Positions 1 through 5,524 of a stretch of DNA of 7,438 nucleotides are shown piece by piece. The notes under the pieces were generated by a model. The model did no database searches. It was given only the letters and a program-made list of their open reading frames with translations, and was not told where the DNA came from. The translations under genes and the position numbers were made by a program. The DNA lies in assembly GCA_022865365.1 (NCBI GenBank), contig JALHSW010000652.1, positions 1 to 7,438 on the forward strand, in the 5' to 3' direction. The first letter of the stretch is position 1. Each line of letters starts with the position of its first letter. Source of the stretch: Acidimicrobiia bacterium. Lineage in GTDB: Bacteria; Actinomycetota; Acidimicrobiia; IMCC26256; PALSA-555.

Positions 1-388
1 GCCCGGCCCAGACGTCCGACGGGGGGTCGCGCAGGATCAGCGCCGCACTCACTGCGGCGTGGGGCGAGCCGACGAAGGCCCGCCGCCACCGATCGGCGGT
101 CTCCGGATCGCTCGTGGCGAGGTCGAAGGAGGCCGTCTCGGCGTGCGGACCCGTGGCCAGGGTGAGTGCCGGGATCCGCCGGACGTAGGCGACGGTCTCG
201 GGCGCCATCGCGGTTGGCGCCCCGTCGACGTGGACGAGGACAGGTTCTTCGAGGGTGTCGGCGAGCGCGGCGTCGAGGGCCGCCGGTCCCGACTCGAGCA
301 GTCGGGCGTCGAGCTCGACGACGCCCGACTCGACGACGCCCGACTCGACGACGCCCGGCTCGACGACGCCCGGCTCGACGACGCCCAT
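1..388 (-). CDS. Probable crotonase-superfamily (enoyl-CoA hydratase-like) protein, partial 5' end
   Basis: Open frame read from ATG at 388 to the left edge without a stop (about 129 residues visible; the C-terminal part is missing). The N-terminus is a pentapeptide repeat, MGVVE-PGVVE-PGVVE-SGVVE-SGVVE, followed by LDARLLESG. Then comes an alternating strand/helix pattern: VLVHVDG near residues 52-58, LTLATGP near 76-82, and RRAFVGSPHAAVSAALILR near 103-121. This order (buried strand, VxxDG, a second strand, then an Ala-rich helix ending LxLR) resembles the N-terminal half of divergent actinobacterial enoyl-CoA hydratase-like proteins, but the catalytic part lies outside the window, so the family call is tentative. 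The start follows the stop of the upstream desulforedoxin-like gene by 11 bases, with no clear Shine-Dalgarno, so the gene is probably the third member of that operon. Reading could continue upstream of ATG 388, but the ATG matches the repeat phase and the gene spacing. Confidence 0.5.
   Translation of the reverse strand, partial: MGVVEPGVVEPGVVESGVVESGVVELDARLLESGPAALDAALADTLEEPVLVHVDGAPTAMAPETVAYVRRIPALTLATGPHAETASFDLATSDPETADRWRRAFVGSPHAAVSAALILRDPPSDVWAG
301..329. repeat. Inverted repeat (10-bp perfect stem) at the edge of the tandem array
   Basis: The arm gtcgggcgtc (301-310) is the exact reverse complement of gacgcccgac (320-329). The 9-base centre gagctcgac contains the palindrome GAGCTC. 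The right arm lies in tandem unit 1 and is repeated exactly at 335-344 and with one change in later units, so the left arm could pair with several alternative partners. It lies inside the coding sequence, so it may be a by-product of codon bias and the repeat. Confidence 0.6.
314..388 (-). repeat. 15-bp tandem repeat, five in-frame units
   Basis: Five contiguous 15-bp units (plus strand ctcgacgacgcccgN) occupy 314-328, 329-343, 344-358, 359-373 and 374-388. Units 1-2 are identical, units 3-4 are identical and differ from 1-2 by one A to G change, and unit 5 ends in 'cat', which supplies the ATG of the minus-strand gene. On the minus strand they encode (S/P)GVVE repeats at the very N-terminus. 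Because 15 is a multiple of 3, gain or loss of units changes protein length without a frameshift. The sequence after the array (LDARLL) continues naturally from GVVE, so the array may have grown by slippage from an ancestral GVVELD start (inference). Confidence 0.9.
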
Positions 389-399
389 GGACCGGCCGG

Positions 400-543
400 T
401 CAGTCCGACGAGGGCAACGGCTTCGCCTGGGCAATCTCCATCGGCTGCCCATGGCAGGCGAGGTCGCCGTCCCCGGCCTTGGTGACGAGGACCGTCGCCT
501 CGCACTCGCCGCACTGGTAGCGCTTGCCCAACAGGTTCGCCAT
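400..543 (-). CDS. Desulforedoxin-like mini metalloprotein, CxxC...CH variant
   Basis: A 47-residue protein beginning MANLLGKRYQC. It matches the small FeS4 domain of desulforedoxin and the desulfoferrodoxin N-terminus: CGEC at residues 11-14, a strand (ATVLVTK), a G-D-G-D turn, then ACHGQPME with C30 and H31. In desulforedoxin the second pair is two adjacent Cys (CC) and four Cys bind one iron; here the fourth ligand position is His. The protein could therefore bind a metal as Cys3His, or bind zinc instead of iron. It is a soluble cytoplasmic protein with no signal peptide or membrane segment, likely in electron transfer or metal binding. The start ATG at 543 overlaps the TGA of the upstream gene by one base and has a strong GGGAGGG Shine-Dalgarno 6 bases upstream, which indicates translational coupling. 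The C-terminal tail (AQAKPLPSSD) extends past the metal domain. Confidence 0.8.
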   Translation of the reverse strand: MANLLGKRYQCGECEATVLVTKAGDGDLACHGQPMEIAQAKPLPSSD

Positions 544-671
544 CAGGATCCCTCCCGCGGCGGCATCGGCGCGCCACAGCACGAGATGTCACCGTCGGTC
601 GCCTTGACGACGATGATCTCGGTCCCGCACTTCGAGCACTGCAGGCGTGCGCCCACCGCTTCTGGTGCCAT
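543..671 (-). CDS. Desulforedoxin-like mini metalloprotein, complete four-Cys site
   Basis: A 42-residue protein beginning MAPEAVGARLQC and ending PPREGS. The ligand pattern is CSKC (12-15), a strand TEIIVVKA, the turn TDGD, then SCCGAPM with C31 and C32. This is the full CxxC...CC spacing of desulforedoxin and of the desulfoferrodoxin N-terminal domain, which hold a mononuclear Fe(Cys)4 centre and usually dimerise. The protein is small enough to be skipped by length-filtered gene calling, but both codon use and the ligand pattern support it. ATG 671 has no Shine-Dalgarno; a TAGTCT hexamer six bases upstream suggests a leaderless transcript. The gene is immediately followed by a paralogue in which the last Cys is His, so the pair looks like an old tandem duplication with divergence. 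The redox partner is unknown. Confidence 0.8.
   Translation of the reverse strand: MAPEAVGARLQCSKCGTEIIVVKATDGDISCCGAPMPPREGS
550..556 (-). promoter_or_regulatory. Strong ribosome binding site for the 400-543 gene
   Basis: GGGAGGG on the minus strand, six bases before ATG 543. It lies inside the last codons of the preceding desulforedoxin-like gene and fixes the start of the downstream gene. It supports coupled translation across the TGATG junction. Confidence 0.75.
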
Positions 672-677
672 GCGGGC

Positions 678-683
678 AGACTA
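678..683 (-). promoter_or_regulatory. Putative -10 element (TAGTCT) for a leaderless desulforedoxin transcript
   Basis: TAGTCT fits the actinobacterial TANNNT -10 pattern. It ends six bases before the ATG at 671, which is the spacing expected if transcription starts at the start codon itself. Upstream at a 17-base spacer is TTCGGC, only a weak match to a -35. No Shine-Dalgarno precedes this ATG, in agreement with leaderless expression. The promoter would lie partly in the first codons of the divergent crotonase gene. Confidence 0.4.
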
Positions 684-688
684 GCGAA

Positions 689-1594
689 ATGACGCGCTCG
701 GCCGAATATCGAGACCTGACTCTCGAGATGCGTGATCGCGTCGCGGTGATCACGCTCGATCGCCCCGAGCAACGCAACGCGTTCACCGCCGCGATGGGGG
801 ACTCGCTGGGGCGGGCCTATGCCCACTGCGACACCGACGACGACGTGCGGGCCGTCGTGGTCACCGGTGCCGGCGACGCCTTCTGCGCCGGCGCCGACCT
901 CGGGGGCGGCGGCGACAGTTTCGCCGCTCCCCGACATGGGTCGCTCGCTGAGCGCCGGGATACCCGACCCGAGGGCGCTCGCTCCCAGGCCGCGGAACGG
1001 GAGTTCTCGTCGTCGCCGGTGCGTCCGACGGCGTGGGAGATCCGCAAGCCGGTCATCGCGGCGATGAACGGCCATGCGATCGGGATCGGGATGACGCTCG
1101 CGCTGCACTGCGACGTGCGCTTCATGGCGACGGGCGCGAAGTACGGCATCGTCCAGGTCCGCCGAGGTGTGCTCGCGGATGCACACTCGCACTGGACGCT
1201 GCCCCGGGTCGCCGGCTTCGCCCACGCGACCGAGCTGCTCCTGACCGGTCGGCACTTCACCGCCGAGGAGGCCGTGGCGATGGGCGTCGCGAGCCGGGCG
1301 CTCCCGGCCGATGAGGTGCTCGACGCGGCGCTGGAGATGGCCCGCGACATCGCGGTGAACACCGCACCATTGTCCGTTGCGCTCAGCAAGCGCATCCTGT
1401 GGTCGGATCCGCCGCTCACCGCTGCCGAGACCGATCGACTCGAGACGGAGTACCACCGCGTCGTCATGGGCCGCGAGGACGCCAAGGAGGGGGTGCTCGC
1501 GTACCTGGAGCGCCGGGAGCCCCACTGGACGCTCAGCCCGACGCGCGACTGGCCCGGGAGTCCGCTGAGGGAGGGTCCGCTTACGGAAGGCTGA
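689..1594 (+). CDS. Crotonase / enoyl-CoA hydratase-family protein with atypical active site
   Basis: A 301-residue protein with the crotonase fold signatures in order: ITLDRPEQRNAF (21-32), the first oxyanion-hole segment AFCAGADL (64-71), a Gly/Ser/Arg-rich insert (72-112), KPVIAAMNGHAIGIGMTLAL (120-139), CDVRF (141-145), and VRRGVLADAHSHWTLPR (157-173). The C-terminal helices run to about 275. The family acts on enoyl-CoA or related acyl-CoA thioesters in beta-oxidation. Both classical hydratase glutamates appear replaced: T136 at the rat Glu144 position and Q156 at Glu164. D164 in the RRGVLAD segment may stand in for the acid found as RRGxxxE in a common actinobacterial subgroup. The true reaction (hydratase, isomerase, hydrolase) is therefore open. 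ATG 689 is chosen because homology begins just after it; GTG 647 or 665 would overlap the divergent gene. The gene starts 17 bases from that neighbour, with no good Shine-Dalgarno, and its end overlaps the convergent amidohydrolase gene by 14 bp. Confidence 0.87.
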   Translation: MTRSAEYRDLTLEMRDRVAVITLDRPEQRNAFTAAMGDSLGRAYAHCDTDDDVRAVVVTGAGDAFCAGADLGGGGDSFAAPRHGSLAERRDTRPEGARSQAAEREFSSSPVRPTAWEIRKPVIAAMNGHAIGIGMTLALHCDVRFMATGAKYGIVQVRRGVLADAHSHWTLPRVAGFAHATELLLTGRHFTAEEAVAMGVASRALPADEVLDAALEMARDIAVNTAPLSVALSKRILWSDPPLTAAETDRLETEYHRVVMGREDAKEGVLAYLERREPHWTLSPTRDWPGSPLREGPLTEG

Positions 1595-2453
1595 AGACGC
1601 GTCGGGCGTTGTCGCGGAGGAACTTCGGCCACACGTGGTCGCGGAACGCCACGTCGGGGAGCTGCTCGAAGATCGTGTCGTAGGAGAGTCCCATCGGGAA
1701 GTACCCGGCGAAGAGGATCTTGTCGGCCCCGCGGGTGTTCGCGTACGCGACGATCTCGCTCGGGTAGTACTTCGGAGCGAACGCGCTGGTCGAGTAGTAG
1801 AGGCCGGGCCACTTGAGCATCAGCTTCACCGCGAGATCAGCCCACGGTTCCGCGCCGTGACGCATCACCACCGTCAGCTCGGGGAACTCGTAGCAGACGA
1901 CGTCGAGGCACTCGACGCGCTGGGGGGCGAGGGGCACGCGCGGGCCCGGGATGCCGACGGTGAGGAGGATGGGGATCCCGAGCTCCACGCACGCCGCATA
2001 GATGGGGAACCAGGCGGGGTCGTCGTAGGCCCGCTGCGGGAAGGTGCCGGCCCCGAAGCTCATCGCGCCGACGACGCTCCAGTCCTCGACCGCCTTGCGA
2101 AGCTCACGTACCGACGCCATGGCACGGTTCGGATCGACGTCGACGGTCCCCGACAGGCGGTCCGGATGAGCACGGAGCGCCTGGAGCCCGGGCTCGTTCG
2201 CGGCAGAGACCCCGACCAGCGCGTGCTCCACGTCGAAGCGGTCCATCTCCGAGAGCACGGCCGTGATCGGGTCATCCGCGAACCGCGCTTCGGGCAGGTT
2301 CTTGAACATGTATGACGCGGGGTGCGCGAAGCCTTCGAGTGATTCGCGGTCCTTCAGCAGCGGCCGGAGCTGCTCCCGCCACGACTCGTCACCGGGCGCG
2401 GGCGGCAGCGCCACCATCGTGTCGACGACCGCGATGCCGAGAGCGTTGCTCAC
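1581..2453 (-). CDS. Amidohydrolase-2 (ACMSD-like TIM barrel) family protein lacking classical metal ligands
   Basis: A 290-residue protein that fits the amidohydrolase family 2 barrel (2-amino-3-carboxymuconate semialdehyde decarboxylase-like): an N-terminal strand VVDTM, a middle strand ILLTVGIPGPR (162-172), LTVVMRHGAEPWADL (193-207), LMLKWPGLYYSTSAFAPKYY (211-230), KILFAGYFPMGL (245-256), and a C-terminal NARRVF helix (282-287). Metal-dependent relatives have an HxH on strand 1, a His in the middle strand, and an Asp in a GSDYP-like motif. Here the HxH sites are M13 and A15, the middle position is T165 or V166, and the Asp is Y251. Only H199 of the usual set remains, so metal-dependent hydrolysis or decarboxylation is doubtful. 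Such divergent members occur in actinobacterial lipid clusters, possibly as pseudoenzymes or metal-free hydrolases or decarboxylases. The start is GTG 2453, 10 bases after the kinase-like gene's stop, with a weak AGGG upstream. It is the last gene of the operon. Confidence 0.8.
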   Translation of the reverse strand: MSNALGIAVVDTMVALPPAPGDESWREQLRPLLKDRESLEGFAHPASYMFKNLPEARFADDPITAVLSEMDRFDVEHALVGVSAANEPGLQALRAHPDRLSGTVDVDPNRAMASVRELRKAVEDWSVVGAMSFGAGTFPQRAYDDPAWFPIYAACVELGIPILLTVGIPGPRVPLAPQRVECLDVVCYEFPELTVVMRHGAEPWADLAVKLMLKWPGLYYSTSAFAPKYYPSEIVAYANTRGADKILFAGYFPMGLSYDTIFEQLPDVAFRDHVWPKFLRDNARRVFSLP

Positions 2454-2463
2454 CTTGCCCTGC

Positions 2464-3582
2464 TCATGAGATGGCTTCGGGCGCCGGGCCCGGCGACGGG
2501 AGGTCGAGCATGTCGGCGAGCACGCGCGTGACCGCGTTGTTGACCGCCATGTCGGTGTCGACGGGCAGGATCTCGAAGTCGACGAGCAGCGCGCTCAGGC
2601 GCATCATCACCACGGCGAAGCGCAGGCCACCGAAGACCTCGTAGAACTCGAGGTCGCGAGCAACACGGCCGCTGGTCTGCTCGTAGCGGGCCACCATCTC
2701 CTCGCGCGTCGGGAACCCCTCCATACGCGGTGCCGGCATGCCTTCGTGGAAGTGGCGGTCGAGGAAGAGCCACCACCCGAGGTCCATCATCGGGTCGGCG
2801 AGGGTGACCATCTCCCAGTCGAGGACGGCGGCGACCCGGCAGTCGGCGTCGAACAGCTGGTTGTTGATGCGCGCGTCACCCCAGCAGAGGGTGATCTCCG
2901 GATCGGTCGTCGGGGCGTGGGCGCGCACCCAGTCGAGTGTCGCCTGCGCCACGGGGGGCGGGTCGCGGTCCGGGCTGGCCCACGCGAAGGAGGCCTCGTA
3001 GTACCGCAGCTGCTGTTCGAAGCCGAGCCGGCCGTACTGCGGCTTGTCGAGGTACTCGAAGCCGAGGTCCTTCCAGTCGACGGCGTGTACCGAGGCGAGC
3101 GCGTCGAGGCCGTTCTCGACGAGGGTGCGCCGTTGGGCCGGGGTCGTCTCCTCGAGCACCCAGCCGCCCTGGGTGTAAGGCGGCGTGTCGGTGGGGGCTC
3201 TGCCAACGACGGCACCCATCACGAAGAACGCCGCACCGAGGATGGTGGTGTCGGGCTCGAACCACTTCATCGGGGGCACCGGGACTGCGCTGCGCTCGCC
3301 GAGCGTCTGGATCACCCGGTACTGCGATTCGAAGTCGGCTTCCAGGAACACGGTGTGCACGGTCGGCTCGACGCGCAGCACGAGTGCCTCGGTGACGCGC
3401 TCGGCGGCGTCGGCGGGCAACCACGAGGCGTCGAAGAGCAACGTCTCGTTGGAGAACCCGGTGAACGCGGGCCCGCTGATCGGGCCAACCTCGACGTCGG
3501 AGGCGCCCGGCAGCCGGCGCGCGAGCCATCCGGCCACGATGCCGCGCGCAGCCTCGAGGTCGCGCTGTTCGGGGATGGGCAT
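2464..3582 (-). CDS. Aminoglycoside phosphotransferase (APH)-family kinase-like protein
   Basis: A 372-residue protein with the APH/choline-kinase fold. The Gly-rich nucleotide loop region SGPAFTGFSNETLLFD lies at 36-51 and LVLRVEP at about 67-73, with R70 where a Lys is usual in kinases. The catalytic-loop equivalent CWGDARINNQLFD has D236 and N241, and the metal-binding segment VLDWEM has D255. The usual HGD is WGD, a change seen in the actinobacterial branch related to the kinase domain of ACAD10/ACAD11. In animals that domain, with an acyl-CoA dehydrogenase domain, phosphorylates 4-hydroxyacyl-CoAs; by analogy this protein may phosphorylate a hydroxyacyl-CoA or another lipid intermediate rather than an antibiotic (inference). 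ATG 3582 is chosen because a GAGGGAG Shine-Dalgarno precedes it by 8 bases. A longer form from ATG 3630 adds 16 residues rich in His and Asp. It sits between the racemase-like and amidohydrolase genes in one operon. Confidence 0.85.
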   Translation of the reverse strand: MPIPEQRDLEAARGIVAGWLARRLPGASDVEVGPISGPAFTGFSNETLLFDASWLPADAAERVTEALVLRVEPTVHTVFLEADFESQYRVIQTLGERSAVPVPPMKWFEPDTTILGAAFFVMGAVVGRAPTDTPPYTQGGWVLEETTPAQRRTLVENGLDALASVHAVDWKDLGFEYLDKPQYGRLGFEQQLRYYEASFAWASPDRDPPPVAQATLDWVRAHAPTTDPEITLCWGDARINNQLFDADCRVAAVLDWEMVTLADPMMDLGWWLFLDRHFHEGMPAPRMEGFPTREEMVARYEQTSGRVARDLEFYEVFGGLRFAVVMMRLSALLVDFEILPVDTDMAVNNAVTRVLADMLDLPSPGPAPEAIS

Positions 3583-3590
3583 GATCGGTG

Positions 3591-3597
3591 CTCCCTC
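3591..3597 (-). promoter_or_regulatory. Ribosome binding site that decides the APH-family start
   Basis: GAGGGAG on the minus strand, 8 bases before ATG 3582. The alternative ATG at 3630 has only a poor CAGGA-like sequence 12 or more bases upstream, so 3582 is the better start. Confidence 0.6.
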
Positions 3598-3615
3598 GGT
3601 GGTGTCGTGGCCCTC

Positions 3616-3642
3616 GTGAGAATGGGCCATGGTGAGAATGGG
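3616..3642. repeat. 11-bp direct repeat flanking the alternative APH start
   Basis: gtgagaatggg occurs at 3616-3626 and again at 3632-3642, separated by five bases that contain part of a CCATGG. The repeat straddles ATG 3630 and lies in the gap between the racemase-like gene's stop and the preferred kinase-like start. It could be a local duplication or a short binding site; no function can be assigned. Confidence 0.7.
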
Positions 3643-3648
3643 TCCTGA

Positions 3649-4830
3649 TCAGACGAGCGTGCCGTCGTCGACGAGTCGTGTGACGTCGTCGGCCGGGATG
3701 CCCCAGTCGGCGAGGACGGTCGGAGTCTGCTCTCCGGGGTGCTCGGGGGGCAGGGGGGTCGGCGCGGGTGTGTCAGAGAAGCGGGGCGCCGGCGCGGGCT
3801 GCGGTACCCCCCGGATCTCGAGAAACGAGTCGCGGGCGATGTTGTGGGGGTGGCCCGGGGCCTCGAGTGGGCTCAGGGCGGGGGCGACGCAGGCGTCGAG
3901 GTCGGCGAAGTGTGCCTCCCAGGCGTCGCGTGTCCGGGTTGCGACGATTGCGGCGAAGCGCTCGCGCAACACGGGCCATCCGTCGCGGTCGTGCTGTTCG
4001 GGCAGCTGCTCGCCGTCGAGCCCGAGCCCGGTGACGAGCTGTGCGTAGAACTGCGGCTCGATCGCGCCGATCGCCAGCCACAGACCGTCGCTCGTCTCGT
4101 ACGAGTCGTACCACGGCGCGCCCGTGTCGAGCATGTTCGTGCCGCGCTCACCCCAGTAGCCCGACGCGCGCGCCGCATAGAAGGGCGTGAGCATCGTCGC
4201 GGCCCCGTCGACCATCGCGGCGTCGACGACCTGCCCAACGCCTGTGCGCTCCCGCGCGAGCAGCGCGGCGAGGATTCCGTACGCGAGCAGCATGCCGCCG
4301 CCCGCGAAGTCCGCGAGCACGTTGATCGGCGGCGTCGGCGGCTGGCCGGCTCGCCCGAGCGGCTCGAGGGCCCCGGCGATCGCGAGGTAGTCGATGTCGT
4401 GCCCGGCCCGGCCGGCGAGCGGACCACTCTGCCCGTACCCGGTGAGGCGCCCGTAGACGAGGCGCGGGTTGCGGGCGCACGCGACGTCGGGCCCGATGCC
4501 GAGACGTTCGGCGACCCCGGGGCGGAACACCTCGAACGCGACGTCGGCGCGGTCGCAGAGGCGCAAGAAGGCTTCCACCCCGTCGGGTCGCTTGAGGTCG
4601 AGGCCGATCGCGCACTTCGAGCGGGTCATCGCACTCGTGGCCGGTCGTGATCGGTCGACCGCGCGCGCCGCGTCGGCGCGATCCACGGTGAGGACGTCGG
4701 CGCCGAGGTCGGCGAGCAACATGCCGCAGAACGGCCCGGGACCGAGACCGACGAGCTCGACGACGCGTGTGCCCGCGAGCGGTCCCCCGGTGCGGGGGTC
4801 ATGGGTACGGGGCGCCGATCGATGGCTCAT
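3649..4830 (-). CDS. Alpha-methylacyl-CoA racemase-like protein (CaiB/BaiF CoA-transferase family III)
   Basis: A 393-residue protein that matches mycobacterial Mcr (alpha-methylacyl-CoA racemase) in length and motifs: GTRVVELVGLGPGPFCGMLL (20-39), DLGADVLTVDR (41-51), GHDIDYLAIAGALEPLGR (143-160), ADFAGGGM (173-180), GQVVDAAMVDGAATM (199-213), the MLDTGAPWYDSYET region (233-246), and GAIEPQFY (255-262). The catalytic residues of Mcr (His126, Asp156, Glu241) correspond to H144, D174 and E258 with nearly the same spacing. The enzyme interconverts R and S 2-methylacyl-CoAs so that acyl-CoA dehydrogenases can accept them, in branched-chain fatty acid and sterol side-chain degradation. About 18 extra residues precede the family start. 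ATG 4830 overlaps the thioesterase stop as ATGA, so translation is probably coupled. A plain CoA-transferase role is possible, but the intact His/Asp/Glu set and the GAIEPQFY motif favour the racemase. Confidence 0.88.
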   Translation of the reverse strand: MSHRSAPRTHDPRTGGPLAGTRVVELVGLGPGPFCGMLLADLGADVLTVDRADAARAVDRSRPATSAMTRSKCAIGLDLKRPDGVEAFLRLCDRADVAFEVFRPGVAERLGIGPDVACARNPRLVYGRLTGYGQSGPLAGRAGHDIDYLAIAGALEPLGRAGQPPTPPINVLADFAGGGMLLAYGILAALLARERTGVGQVVDAAMVDGAATMLTPFYAARASGYWGERGTNMLDTGAPWYDSYETSDGLWLAIGAIEPQFYAQLVTGLGLDGEQLPEQHDRDGWPVLRERFAAIVATRTRDAWEAHFADLDACVAPALSPLEAPGHPHNIARDSFLEIRGVPQPAPAPRFSDTPAPTPLPPEHPGEQTPTVLADWGIPADDVTRLVDDGTLV

Positions 4831-5510
4831 GCGTCGCCGATCCCGACGGGGGGGATCGTTCCCGTGCGCGCCATCACGAAGACGCCATCGGCCTCCGCGG
4901 TGGCCCCGTCGCCGTCGGACACGGCTCCCTCGACCTGCAGCGTGCGGCCACCGGTGCGGGTGACGTGCGCCTCGTACCGCAGTGGCGTGTGCAAGCGCGT
5001 CGGGCGGCGGTATCGGATGGTGAGCGTGCCGGTCGGGGCTGGGCGCTCGGCGCTGGCGGCCGCCGCAGCCGCGAGCACGAGGTCGAAGGCCGCGGCCAGC
5101 ACCCCGCCGTGGACCATGCCCGGCATTCCCACGTGGCGTTGGTCGTAGGTGACCGTCGCGATCGCACCCGACGGGCCCCGCTCGAGGTGCATTGGTGGCG
5201 AGAGCGGGTTCGACGGCCCGACGAACGGGTGGTGCTCGAAGATCGCCTGGCTCCCGGGACCGAGGCCGAGCGCCCCCGTGGGCCCGGGTGGGAACCCGGC
5301 GAACCGGGTGGTCACCGCCGCGGGCGCCAAGCGCTCGTTGACCGCCTCGATCGCGGCCGCGGCCCCGTCGAGTTCGGCAGCGGATGCCCGACTCCCCACG
5401 AGGTTCCCGATGAGCGCTCGTGCGGCGGTGCCGGCGCGCCGCGACGCGACGATCTCGTCGGGGAGGTCCCCGTCGGGGAAGGTCATGGGCGTGGCGTCCG
5501 GACCGGTCAT
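4827..5510 (-). CDS. PaaI-type hotdog-fold acyl-CoA thioesterase
   Basis: A 227-residue protein from ATG 5510. The C-terminal 125 residues form a hotdog domain: FVGPSNPLSPPM (96-107), a strand GAIATVTYD (115-123), the signature GMVHGGVLAAAFD (131-143) where HGG and a following Asp nine residues after His match the PaaI active site, GTLTIRYRRPT (161-171), then strands RYEAHVTRTG and LQVEGAV. The role is hydrolysis of acyl-CoA thioesters to recycle CoA. The N-terminal part (about 90 residues) is helical and Ala-rich and is of unknown role, longer than in the minimal family. The start is uncertain: GTG 5591 and ATG 5537 are also in frame, and none has a good Shine-Dalgarno. A TAGGAT hexamer 14 bases before ATG 5510 favours this start. 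It is the first gene of the four-gene minus-strand operon and is divergent from the thiolase gene. Confidence 0.8.
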   Translation of the reverse strand: MTGPDATPMTFPDGDLPDEIVASRRAGTAARALIGNLVGSRASAAELDGAAAAIEAVNERLAPAAVTTRFAGFPPGPTGALGLGPGSQAIFEHHPFVGPSNPLSPPMHLERGPSGAIATVTYDQRHVGMPGMVHGGVLAAAFDLVLAAAAAASAERPAPTGTLTIRYRRPTRLHTPLRYEAHVTRTGGRTLQVEGAVSDGDGATAEADGVFVMARTGTIPPVGIGDA

Positions 5511-5524
5511 GGGAGTGAGCGGCG

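Noticed and set aside
314..388. CRISPR-like array
   Set aside because: The 15-bp units are contiguous with no spacers and stay in frame with a coding sequence.
59..520. Plus-strand open frame with DDARL repeats
   Set aside because: The repeats are the complement of the GVVE array; the minus-strand frames (partial crotonase-like, two desulforedoxin-like genes) explain the region better.
647..688. Earlier GTG starts (647, 665) for the crotonase gene
   Set aside because: They would overlap the divergent desulforedoxin-like gene, and the added residues do not resemble the family.
817..1812. Long minus-strand open frame of 331 codons across the crotonase gene
   Set aside because: Its product is rich in Arg, Ser, Ala and Pro with no recognisable domain, and it overlaps two well-supported genes; it is a high-GC shadow frame.
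2464..3582. Antibiotic-resistance aminoglycoside phosphotransferase
   Set aside because: Only the fold is shared; the WGD loop, the lipid-operon context and the length fit the ACAD10/11-like metabolic branch better.
2746..3648. 300-codon plus-strand open frame opposite the APH-family gene
   Set aside because: Composition (Arg, Gly, Val, His, Glu) is typical of the antisense of GC-rich coding sequence, and the minus strand encodes a complete kinase-like fold.
3739..4650. 303-codon plus-strand open frame opposite the racemase-like gene
   Set aside because: No domain is seen, and the minus strand has all the catalytic motifs of alpha-methylacyl-CoA racemase.
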